From the NCBI RefSeq assembly GCF_000612725.1, contig NZ_HG964451.1, forward strand, positions 711,180 through 775,179: a DNA stretch of 64,000 bases. Direction: 5' to 3'. Made by a program: the position numbers and the translations under genes. The stretch comes from Mycolicibacterium austroafricanum (GTDB taxonomy: Bacteria > Actinomycetota > Actinomycetes > Mycobacteriales > Mycobacteriaceae). Under the pieces are notes generated by a model. That model had not been told where the DNA came from. It ran no database searches and saw only the letters and a list, made by a program, of their open reading frames with translations. Each line of letters begins with the position of its first letter. Position 1 is the first letter of the stretch. This document shows positions 51,750 through 59,077 of this stretch, piece by piece.

Positions 51750-53078
51750 GTGACAGACCGGCGACACCTGCGGGTGGTGACCAACCTGGAGTCGCGGCCC
51801 GATCTGCGTCACCCGCGACGGGACGATGCCGTCGTCTACCGGGTCAGGGTGGACATCGACGACGCCGATCCGCCGATCTGGCGGCGCATCGATCTGCGCT
51901 CGGACCTGACGTTGGACTTTGTGCATCAGGTCCTGCAGGTGGCGTTCGACTGGACCGACTCGCATCTGCACCGCTTCTCCCTCGGTGGCGGCGCGTTCGA
52001 CAGGGACAGCCAGCTGTTCCTGTGCCCGTACGACGTCGCGGAGGCCGACTTCGAGGACGACGGCATTCCTGCCGCCGAAACCCGCCTGGACGAAACCCTG
52101 ACTGCCACCGGCGATGTGCTGCACTACCTCTACGACTACGGCGACAACTGGGAGCTGACGCTGCGCCTGGAGCAGGTTCTGCCCGCCGATGGCGAGTGTG
52201 CCGCGGCGGCGGTCGTCGGCGGCGAGGGTGCCGCCCCGCCGGAGGACTGCGGGCACCTGGTCGACGCGGCGAGCCTCGCCGAGGTGCTTCCCGACCCCGC
52301 CCGTTTCGAACCGGATCGGATCAACGACGCCCTGCGCGGCCCGTACTTCGTGTTGCGCGAAGCGAAGGTCGACCCGCGTCTGGTCGACCTGGTTCAGCGG
52401 CTCACCTACACCGCGCACGGCGACAGCCTTTCCCAGGCGGCGCTCGCGCTGACCGAGAAACACACCCCGCTTGAGGCGGCGGATCTGATCGGCCACCTGC
52501 GAGGCTTCCAGTGGTTCTTGGATCGGGCGGCGGACGGCGGCATCCCGCTGACCGGAGCGGGCTATCTCAAACCGGCTGACGTGATGGAGGCATCGAAAGT
52601 GGTTCCGGTGATGGCGGATTGGATCGGAGCGAAGAACCGCGAGGCACACTGCTACCCGCTACTGCAATTCCGCGAGATGCTGGAGGACGTCGGCCTGCTC
52701 CGCAAGAACAAGGGCCAACTATTGCTGACCAGGGCCGGCCAGTCCGCCCAGCGCGACGTCAAGGCGTTGTGGGAGCACCTGGCCAGTCGGTTGAACCCCA
52801 AGCTCGGCGATGAGTTCCACGTGCAGGCCGGCCTGGTGATGCTCGCCTACGCCGCGGCTTCCCCGGACGCCCAACTGCCGCTGAACACAATCGCCGCGAT
52901 CCTCACCGAACTCGGGTGGCGCCACGCGGACGGGACTCCCGTCACCGGATCCGCCCTGCGCCACCTCCCCGCATACGAGGTTCTGATCAACGTCACCGAT
53001 CAGCCGGTCACGTGGCGTCGGCGGGATCTGATCAGTCCCGTGGCGGCCGCGCTGGCGCGGCGGGCGCTCGGCGTTTGA
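51750..53078 (+). CDS. Plasmid pRiA4b ORF-3 family protein
   Basis: The 442-residue protein starts with the IS1096/pRiA4b ORF-3-like domain: VYRVRVDIDDADPPIWRRIDLRSDLTLDFVHQVLQVAFDWTDSHLHRF near residues 28-75 and VLHYLYDYGDNWELTLRLEQ near 120-140. The remaining 260 residues are a helical extension (HLRGFQWFLDRAADGG, LTRAGQSAQRDVKALWEHLASRL). The family occurs on plasmids, transposons and chromosomes, with unknown function. GTG 51750 is the start; a GATAAT -10-like hexamer lies at 51701-51706. Confidence 0.88.
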   Translation: MTDRRHLRVVTNLESRPDLRHPRRDDAVVYRVRVDIDDADPPIWRRIDLRSDLTLDFVHQVLQVAFDWTDSHLHRFSLGGGAFDRDSQLFLCPYDVAEADFEDDGIPAAETRLDETLTATGDVLHYLYDYGDNWELTLRLEQVLPADGECAAAAVVGGEGAAPPEDCGHLVDAASLAEVLPDPARFEPDRINDALRGPYFVLREAKVDPRLVDLVQRLTYTAHGDSLSQAALALTEKHTPLEAADLIGHLRGFQWFLDRAADGGIPLTGAGYLKPADVMEASKVVPVMADWIGAKNREAHCYPLLQFREMLEDVGLLRKNKGQLLLTRAGQSAQRDVKALWEHLASRLNPKLGDEFHVQAGLVMLAYAAASPDAQLPLNTIAAILTELGWRHADGTPVTGSALRHLPAYEVLINVTDQPVTWRRRDLISPVAAALARRALGV

Positions 53079-53194
53079 GGACGGTCGGGGTGCGGCCGGC
53101 CGATCAGTAGCTGCCTCCCGGCAAATTGGCGACGAGACCCTCTTCCTCGCGCTCATAGACTGACTCGAACGAAAACACAGCTGTCGAGGAAGCC

Positions 53195-53419
53195 ATGGAC
53201 CACCTGAACGTAGTTCCCGACTTCGCGTTCAACACGTCCCGCGCGGTGAGGACCGACGCCGTCGCGCTTCACGAGCAGCTCACCGGTATGCAATGGGACT
53301 GGAGTAACATGCCTCGCGGCTGGTCGGGAGCGGCGTCCGCGTACTCGCCGTTGTGGGCGGAATGGTTCGACGGCGCAGCCACCCTCGTGGACACACTCGA
53401 GCGAGGATCCCTTCGATGA
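53195..53419 (+). CDS. Truncated WXG100-like (ESX) protein
   Basis: The 74-residue protein has a helix, a W-x-G turn (RGWSGAASAYSPLWAEWFDGAATLVDTLE) and stops after ERGSLR, about 20-25 residues short of an ordinary WXG100 protein. Its TGA overlaps the ATG of the immunity-like gene. I infer a WXG100 secretion leader whose C-terminal part, or a toxin following it, has been lost by deletion. It could still dimerise weakly if expressed. Confidence 0.6.
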   Translation: MDHLNVVPDFAFNTSRAVRTDAVALHEQLTGMQWDWSNMPRGWSGAASAYSPLWAEWFDGAATLVDTLERGSLR

Positions 53420-53715
53420 TGTTTGAAGAGCGGCCTTTACCCGACATAACTGCGTACCTCAACACGATCGACAGCTTCATCGGCCACTCGATTTCCGCTG
53501 CAGCATTCGAAAGGTCGTTCCTGCAGACATTTAAAGCTGAACGACGCACACTCGGCGAACCTGTCTATCCGATCCTGCAGGAGCTGTTCGAAGACGCCGA
53601 TGCTCATGTCGCCGATCCGAACATTCGGACTGACCCTGAAGACATTGATGGCGAGCGGTTGTTTGAATGCGCCCGACGCGCGAGGCACGCACTGAGAGAC
53701 ATTGGATTCGAGTGA
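53416..53715 (+). CDS. Colicin-immunity-like protein
   Basis: The 99-residue protein reads DITAYLNTIDSFIGHSISAAAFERSFLQTFKAERRTLGEPVYPILQELFEDADAHVADPNIRTDPEDIDGERLFECARRARHAL. This matches the bacterial self-protective colicin-like immunity family, whose members bind and inactivate a cognate nuclease or other toxin. GC content is below that of neighbouring housekeeping genes. It overlaps the WXG100 remnant by 4 bases. No cognate toxin is visible nearby. Confidence 0.75.
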   Translation: MMFEERPLPDITAYLNTIDSFIGHSISAAAFERSFLQTFKAERRTLGEPVYPILQELFEDADAHVADPNIRTDPEDIDGERLFECARRARHALRDIGFE

Positions 53716-53727
53716 GGCTGGCTGTCA

Positions 53728-54099
53728 ATGATCGACTACGGGAAGTTTCCTGGCCTCGCCGGTGTCTATCTTGAAGACAGCTACGTCCTCGCGATCGCCG
53801 AGTCTGCTGACCGACTAACTTTCAGGCTCGATGCAGTGTTGACTCCCGACAGTCCCGCTTATCATGCACCACGCCCCGGCGAGCAGTACTGCTATGCCAT
53901 GGCCAGTCTCGTATTTCCGCATGTCAAAGGGATCGAGTGGCTTGCCAGGGCAGATCGCCACTACACCGATGCGACGGGCGAAGAAGATCTTGGCAACATC
54001 GACACCCTCGAGGTCACTGACGATCTGTTTGTGGCGGAGGGTGATTGGGGCCGGGTTCGCATCCGGGGCTCACAGCCCTACGTCGAACTAGAGGGATGA
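53728..54099 (+). CDS. Small acidic protein, putative immunity protein
   Basis: The 123-residue protein reads MIDYGKFPGLAGVYLEDSYVLAIAESADRLTFRLDAVLTPDSPAYHAPRPGEQYCYAMASLVFPHVKGIEWL and ends DDLFVAEGDWGRVRIRGSQPYVELEG, a compact beta-rich acidic protein. It lacks a signal or catalytic motif. Position between two immunity-like genes on the same strand with 12- and 7-base gaps suggests an immunity role; the family cannot be named with certainty. Confidence 0.65.
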   Translation: MIDYGKFPGLAGVYLEDSYVLAIAESADRLTFRLDAVLTPDSPAYHAPRPGEQYCYAMASLVFPHVKGIEWLARADRHYTDATGEEDLGNIDTLEVTDDLFVAEGDWGRVRIRGSQPYVELEG

Positions 54100-54106
54100 C
54101 GCTCCC

Positions 54107-54367
54107 ATGCCATTGAGGCTGACAGATTGTCTCAACACCGCCGAGACGGCACTCCTCCACGCCGTCCTCGATCGTCGCAACCCATCCTTAGCGGCGCGAA
54201 TTCGGCTTCACGAGGTGTCTCGCTCCGATTCAGAGGGGATCGTTACCGCACTCGGCGATGAACTCATCAACAACCTCGACGACGAATGGGAGCCGACCGA
54301 GTACGGGCGGGCGGTCACCGCTGTCCTCGCCCGCTTCAACACTCACCGGATCGGTGAATGGCCATGA
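54107..54367 (+). CDS. Small unknown protein in the immunity-like cluster
   Basis: The 86-residue protein reads CLNTAETALLHAVLDRRNPSLAARIRLHEVSRSDSEGIVTALGDELINNLDDEWEPTEYGRAVTAVLARF. It is acidic and helical with no recognised motif. It starts 7 bases after the previous gene and overlaps the next, so it is part of the same operon. Confidence 0.6.
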   Translation: MPLRLTDCLNTAETALLHAVLDRRNPSLAARIRLHEVSRSDSEGIVTALGDELINNLDDEWEPTEYGRAVTAVLARFNTHRIGEWP

Positions 54368-55137
54368 CATCTCAGGGCTGGCGCCCGATGGCCGCAGACG
54401 AGGCGAATGTGGTGCGTTCCATCATCACCGCCGCGGACGTCCCTGGATCCCGCGCGCTGATTGACAGCCTCGGTGAGGCGCTCGTCCGTCGCTCGGCGCC
54501 TTGGATCCTCGACGTGAAGACCGCGGGTCGGACAGCAGTCACAGGCTTCCCGAACGGGCCGTTCCCCGCGCGCGCCCTTGTGCAAGACAGTGCCGGCTAT
54601 CAGGGAGAAATCATCGTCTGGCTTGCCGACGGCCGTGTGTCGGGGCTGGAATACGCATGGGTCAGTGATGACCCTCCGTCCAGGTGGCCTCGGTCGGACG
54701 AGATGGAACTCCTCACAACCGATCCCGACGCGGAGCGGACTCCAATCGCCGGTGCGATGGATCTAGGCCTGAACGGCACGATAGTGCAGTCAGTGTTGAT
54801 CGAGTTCACGCTCAGGCTGCAATTGTCGGACGCCTACTTCATCGTCATCGAGTCTCCGTTCAGGATGGAGCTCCATGGCGAGAGCATTTCGCTCTCGCCC
54901 GATACAGATGTTGAGGAAGCGTTCGAACCGGCGCGCCAACTGGTGGGACGGACGGTCAAAACAGCGACCGCGGCGACGAACGGAACGCTTCAAATCGTCT
55001 TCAGCGACGGCACCCAGTTGGAGGTCCCGCCAGACGAGACATACGAAGCGTGGAGCGTTTGCGGTCCTCACGGCGCGCTGGTGGTATGCACCCCGCGGGG
55101 CAGATTGGCCACCTGGAGTCGCGACGCCGACTCATGA
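54358..55137 (+). CDS. Two-part putative immunity protein (DUF6188-like C-terminus)
   Basis: The 259-residue protein has an N-terminal part with VWLADGRVSGLEYAWVSDDPPSRWPRSDEMEL near residues 85-115. The C-terminal part (residues about 170-255) reads RMELHGESISLSPDTDVEEAFEPARQLVGRTVKTATAATNGTLQIVFSDGTQLEVPPDETYEAWSVCGPHG, resembling DUF6188 proteins found beside toxins. Each part resembles a known small immunity-like protein, so this may be a fusion. ATG 54358 or ATG 54364 starts it; both overlap the previous stop. Confidence 0.68.
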   Translation: MAMTSQGWRPMAADEANVVRSIITAADVPGSRALIDSLGEALVRRSAPWILDVKTAGRTAVTGFPNGPFPARALVQDSAGYQGEIIVWLADGRVSGLEYAWVSDDPPSRWPRSDEMELLTTDPDAERTPIAGAMDLGLNGTIVQSVLIEFTLRLQLSDAYFIVIESPFRMELHGESISLSPDTDVEEAFEPARQLVGRTVKTATAATNGTLQIVFSDGTQLEVPPDETYEAWSVCGPHGALVVCTPRGRLATWSRDADS

Positions 55138-55318
55138 CATCGGCAGACGTGGGCCTATCCCTCTGAGCCGCCACGAGGATACAAGCGACGCAAGCAGACC
55201 TCGCAATCTCGCTCGCCCGCCACAGTCGTGATTGTGCGTCCGTGAAACGAATGCCAGCGCCTGACCGAGTGGAACACAAATAGGATCGGACCGTGCGGCG
55301 CACAAGAAGGGCGGGGAG

Positions 55319-55657
55319 ATGACCCCGCGCGAAACCATCCTCCGCAGAGGTCTTGCCGATTGGGTCGCGCTCGACCGAATCCATTGGGAAGTATCTGAAT
55401 CTAAGCCCGGCGCCCCCCTTAGCGCGGTTCAAGACGCGACGCTGACACTGATTCACGACCTGGTCGAGGAAGGGTTGTTCGAGGTCGGCGAGGTGTCCGA
55501 CGAGACAGGATTCACCGCGTGGACCGAACCGCTCGACGAGGCGGTGGAACGCATCCGTCGTGTCTACGTGGCCGGTTTCGACCAGCAGGACATATGGCCG
55601 TGGTACTGCTGGCTCAATCTCACGGACAAGGGCGAGCGGTTAGCGCAACAGGTTTAG
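55319..55657 (+). CDS. Small unknown protein, putative immunity protein
   Basis: The 112-residue protein reads LADWVALDRIHWEVSESKPGAPLSAVQDATLTLIHDLVEEGLFEVGEVSDETGFTAWTEPLDEAVERIRRVYVAGFDQQDIWPWYCWLNLTDKGE. The winged-helix-like LIHDLVEEGLFEVGEV and acidic character resemble toxin-associated immunity proteins that occur in clusters. A 181 bp gap separates it from the previous gene, so it probably has its own promoter. ATG 55319 follows GGGGAG. Confidence 0.62.
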   Translation: MTPRETILRRGLADWVALDRIHWEVSESKPGAPLSAVQDATLTLIHDLVEEGLFEVGEVSDETGFTAWTEPLDEAVERIRRVYVAGFDQQDIWPWYCWLNLTDKGERLAQQV

Positions 55658-55854
55658 CCGACGCCATTTGCCACCTAGCAGTCACAAACCGGTGCCATTG
55701 ACGGCCCTGATGAACGCGACGTGAAGGGTGTCACCCAGGCGCGCGGCACGCCTATCTCCCGGCCTGTGGTCTCAGAGACCCCCAGCGGCAGAGGCAGTCT
55801 CGCGAATTGCCGGAGCAGTATCTCGCCTTCTCAACCCGCCCGATTGAGTATCCC

Positions 55855-56160
55855 TCAGACAAAACCCAGGGCTTGGGCGAGTAGCAGCCCCGGCAAGAAC
55901 ACCGCCAGCGCTGCCGGCGCTGCGATCAAGCCGATCAACGTCCCTCGACCGACCTGCCCCATAGTCCCGTGCCGCGACTTCAGTACCATCGCCAGCACCA
56001 GATCGATCAGAAGCAGTGGCACGACGTAGATCGCGAGCAGAAACCACGGCAGGAACACCCACACCGCGAGCTCCACGACGAAGATGTTGCCCAGCGCCGC
56101 CAGAAAGGTGACCGGCCCATAATCCGGCTTACGCGGTTGTGCTGCAGCCTTATTCACCAT
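55855..56160 (-). CDS. Small membrane protein (unknown)
   Basis: The 101-residue protein has hydrophobic segments ALGNIFVVELAVWVFLPWFLLAIYVVPLLLIDLVLAMVL and LIGLIAAPAALAVFLPGLLLAQALGF. ATG 56160 overlaps the stop of the preceding gene, which fixes the start; the longer upstream frame is a different gene. The two small membrane proteins form an operon of unknown function next to the immunity-like cluster. Confidence 0.65.
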   Translation of the reverse strand: MVNKAAAQPRKPDYGPVTFLAALGNIFVVELAVWVFLPWFLLAIYVVPLLLIDLVLAMVLKSRHGTMGQVGRGTLIGLIAAPAALAVFLPGLLLAQALGFV

Positions 56161-56477
56161 CGCAGGATCCAGACTCCGTAGGCGGCTGCGCCGACGAGGA
56201 CAACCGTATATGCCCCGGCGATGCTCAGTGCGACGCCCTGCGCGCGTGATGTCGCTGATCTTGCGAGGACAATCACGGCCACCACGCACAGAGACAACAC
56301 CGCGGCGGCGCTCACGAGGAGAAGTGGTACCGCGCCGGTGCCCGGGAACCACTTCCCGAGCAGCCATGAGGTCACGATGAGCAGTGCCAGGTCGACCTGA
56401 GTGGTCAGTGGCGCCATCCAGGTAGCCGTGCACCACGTTCCAGAGTCCAAGCCGCGCAGTCGGGCGGACGTTGTCAT
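56154..56477 (-). CDS. Small membrane protein (unknown)
   Basis: The 107-residue protein has hydrophobic segments VDLALLIVTSWLLGKW, VPLLLVSAAAVLSLCVVAVIVL and VALSIAGAYTVVLVGAAAYGVWIL. ATG 56477 (MTTSARLRGLDSG) is chosen. It overlaps the following gene by a few bases. No family can be named; it might be a membrane immunity protein. Confidence 0.62.
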   Translation of the reverse strand: MTTSARLRGLDSGTWCTATWMAPLTTQVDLALLIVTSWLLGKWFPGTGAVPLLLVSAAAVLSLCVVAVIVLARSATSRAQGVALSIAGAYTVVLVGAAAYGVWILRW

Positions 56478-56810
56478 GCTGTCTGCCTTTTCAGATCTGG
56501 GTGACGCCCGAGGGCAACGGGATTGACGGGACACGGCGGGCTCGTCGTCGGGCCGAACTCTGTCGACGTCGCCAGGCAGACGTCCAGCACGCTCACGAAT
56601 TCAGTTTATGGGCGCAGCGCGGCGCTTCCGTTCACCAATTCGGCGTCATGCCAGTCGGCTGCCGCGCTGCTCAGCCGAGAGTCCCGAGATGTCGCCGCCG
56701 GCACAGGTTTGCCTCATGACGCGGTTCGGCAGCGCCCGAACGCGGACGGGATGGACAGACGGTCTGCATTCATGCCGTCTGGGCCGTTCCAACCCAGCGG
56801 AGAGCAGGCG
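56478..56810. other. 333 bp without a supported gene
   Basis: I see no conserved frame here on either strand; the long plus-strand frame is an antisense artefact of the patatin gene. The upstream region of the small membrane operon must lie at its left end. Composition is slightly more AT-rich around 56595-56660, which may indicate decayed sequence. Confidence 0.5.
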
Positions 56811-57836
56811 TCACGTCACGTAATGCGCACGACGGAAGCGCTGGAGGTACCCCGACCAGTCCCAGCACGACAGGAACTCGGTGGCCGCCGCGTAGCCCTT
56901 GTCGTACAGGACGTCGGCCTCGGCGCGGGTGATGTCGAAGTCGAGGACGCCGACGTCGGTGGAGTCCACCTGGATGGCGCGCACCTTCACCCATGGCTGG
57001 TTGAGATGAGCCTGGTCGTGTCCGACCAGCATGGTGGTGATCAGACTCTCCAGGAAGGTGGGCCCGTCCCACGGCAGCCGCAGGCCGGGGATCAACTGCT
57101 GGGCCGTCGGGGCGGGCAGGTAGGGCACCACCGTCACGCCGAACGTCGGCCAGCGGGGCTCGGCACCGTCGGGCCGGTCGAACGAGTCGATCGGGAAGTT
57201 CGACAGCACCCCGCCGTCGACCAGTGTGCAGCGTTGCCCAGCAGCGTCTTTCAACGTGAAAGGCCGGAACAGGAACGGTATCGACATCGACGCCCGGACC
57301 GCGTCGGCGACGGACTGCTCGTCGGGATCCAGGCCGTAGATGCGTTCGTAATCCCACGGCAGCCGCACCAACTGGCCCGTGGTCAGGTCGGCCACGGTGA
57401 CCACCAGCCGGTAGCGGCGCTCCGGCAGCAGGTGATCGGCGTCGATGGCCAGGTCACCGAACGTGCGCACACCCAGGTTCTTCAGTTCGCCGCGAATCCA
57501 CTGATGGGCGAAGTCGCCGCGGTAGATCCCGGTCCCGCGCGCCAGACCCCAGGCGGTCCCGATCAGCGGGATGCGTTCGATCGGGCCGCTGTCGCGGAAC
57601 CTCCGGTAGGGCACGCTCACCGCGATCTCGCGCAACTGCTCGGCGCTGAGCCCGCCGGCCTGGCTGCCGGCGGCCACCACCGCGCCGACCAGTGAGCCCG
57701 CCGAGGTTCCCGAGATGCGTTCGAGGGCATAGCCGGCGTCGCGCAGCGCGCCGACCGCGCCCACCAGACCGATTCCTTTGACTCCGCCGCCGGACAGCAC
57801 GAGATCTGCGCGGTGGGGGTTTCGCTTCGCAGCCAT
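56811..57836 (-). CDS. Patatin-like phospholipase
   Basis: The 341-residue protein has the patatin motifs ADLVLSGGGVKGIGLVGAV (oxyanion hole), RISGTSAGSLVGAVVAAG with the catalytic Ser near 45, and LVDGGVLSNFPI with the catalytic Asp near 210. Such serine hydrolases release fatty acids from phospholipids or acyl lipids; in bacteria they may be house-keeping enzymes or defence effectors. No signal peptide is seen. ATG 57836 is used. No cyclic-nucleotide synthase is near, so a CBASS role is unsupported. Confidence 0.9.
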   Translation of the reverse strand: MAAKRNPHRADLVLSGGGVKGIGLVGAVGALRDAGYALERISGTSAGSLVGAVVAAGSQAGGLSAEQLREIAVSVPYRRFRDSGPIERIPLIGTAWGLARGTGIYRGDFAHQWIRGELKNLGVRTFGDLAIDADHLLPERRYRLVVTVADLTTGQLVRLPWDYERIYGLDPDEQSVADAVRASMSIPFLFRPFTLKDAAGQRCTLVDGGVLSNFPIDSFDRPDGAEPRWPTFGVTVVPYLPAPTAQQLIPGLRLPWDGPTFLESLITTMLVGHDQAHLNQPWVKVRAIQVDSTDVGVLDFDITRAEADVLYDKGYAAATEFLSCWDWSGYLQRFRRAHYVT

Positions 57837-57910
57837 CAGTCCAGCCTGACACGTTCGCTGGGCACTGCGGTGAGACCGCAGACCACAGGATTCAACCGCA
57901 GCCGCCAGGT

Positions 57911-59005
57911 TCAGGCGGACCTAGCGCCAACATCTCTCCAGTCGAGGGCGGCGAGGGCCCGTGCGGTCAAACCCTCGCGGATTCCGCTCCGCTCGTGCGC
58001 AAACGGGATGTACGCCCTCAGGAGGGCGGGCACATCCAGGAGGACCTTCAGCGGGTGATCGCCTTCCGACAGCGGAGAGTCGAGCACCTGTTCCACGCGC
58101 GCCGCGCTCCACCGCAATGGGTCGGCCGTGCCCGACTCCGTGAGTTCCTGCAAGAGGTATCGGTGGTCGCGACTGTCGAAGACCGCGCCTGCCTCGGACG
58201 CAAAGAACTCATCGAACAGCGCCTTGCTCGCATCCGGGTCCCACATGGGTGACTGATAGAGGTCGCCGCCGTCTGGCAGTCGACCGACCAGCCACTGCAG
58301 CAGCGGCCGGCAATCGGGCCACGTCGCGGTGTCGCGAAAGATGAAGTTTCGCTTGAGTCCGCACTCGATCCAGGCCCGCGCATCGGCGAGACTCATGTCG
58401 GCGGCCGTGCAGTCAGGACCGGACAGTTCGTCGACGGCGTCGTCGATGGTGACCACAAATAGTGCGGCATCGGCGATCTCGGAGTCATCGAGGTGATTAA
58501 TCAGAACCCCGCATGTCGCTTCCTGCCCGTCGAGGAGTCGGGCCCCGAGCAAGATCTGGTCGAAGTCTCCGAGCACGTGTGTGAGGCGCACAGCGCGGTA
58601 CACGTCGACGTCTCGCAGTGCGGTGACCCATGGCACCAGCGGCCCGTTGTAGGCGTTCAGCGCTTCCCGGCAGCGAAGCTGCAGTTCGCCGTCCAGCAGT
58701 TCGGCGAACAGCGCTACGACGGACGCGGATCCGGGGTCGGGGTCATCGACGAGGCTCTTGACGAGGTAGTCGATATCGATTGGGTCTTCCTGGTGGGAAC
58801 GGAAGTTCGCCAAGGGGTCTGGTTTTGCCGCCTCGACCTGCTGGCTGGCGAACACCAGGAAGCTCCATGGACTCAAAGCGTTGGTCGGGTCCTGCTGCGG
58901 ATCGTCGGGAGGCGGTTCAGAGCCGGTGCCAGCGCGGCGTTTCCGTGCCCGGCGTGCGTCCCGACGCGCCTGCTTGGTTCTGCGTCGTCTGTGTCTGTCA
59001 GTCAT
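57911..59005 (-). CDS. Unknown protein, longer paralogue of 33856-34575
   Basis: The 364-residue protein starts with a strongly basic tail (MTDRHRRRRTKQARRDARRARKRR) and shares the core DVDVYRAVRLTHVLGDFDQILLGARLLDG, TCGVLI, SLADARAWIECGLKR and TWPDCRPLLQWLVG with the paralogue. About 115 extra residues follow (FDEFFASEAGAVFDSRDHRYLLQEL, RVEQVLDSPLSEGDHPLKVLLDVP). No enzymatic motif is seen. ATG 59005 matches the paralogue start. Confidence 0.75.
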   Translation of the reverse strand: MTDRHRRRRTKQARRDARRARKRRAGTGSEPPPDDPQQDPTNALSPWSFLVFASQQVEAAKPDPLANFRSHQEDPIDIDYLVKSLVDDPDPGSASVVALFAELLDGELQLRCREALNAYNGPLVPWVTALRDVDVYRAVRLTHVLGDFDQILLGARLLDGQEATCGVLINHLDDSEIADAALFVVTIDDAVDELSGPDCTAADMSLADARAWIECGLKRNFIFRDTATWPDCRPLLQWLVGRLPDGGDLYQSPMWDPDASKALFDEFFASEAGAVFDSRDHRYLLQELTESGTADPLRWSAARVEQVLDSPLSEGDHPLKVLLDVPALLRAYIPFAHERSGIREGLTARALAALDWRDVGARSA

Positions 59006-59033
59006 GGCGCGGACGCTACTCGGCAGCAGGGAC

Positions 59034-59056
59034 ATGTCAGACCGCCCTCTTACCGC
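59034..59056 (+). promoter_or_regulatory. Near-match to the shared damage promoter without a downstream gene
   Basis: ATGTCAGAC (59034-59042), 8 bases, then TACCGC (59051-59056) differs from the promoters at 50252 and 62811 by a C for T in the last -10 base. No plus-strand gene follows; the next 1.8 kb are VanW antisense. It may be chance or a decayed copy. Confidence 0.25.
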
Positions 59057-59077
59057 GTGCGGTCTGCAGCCAGTCCG

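Noticed and set aside
56811..57836. CBASS phospholipase effector
   Set aside because: No CD-NTase or accessory gene lies nearby, so the patatin is left as a general phospholipase.
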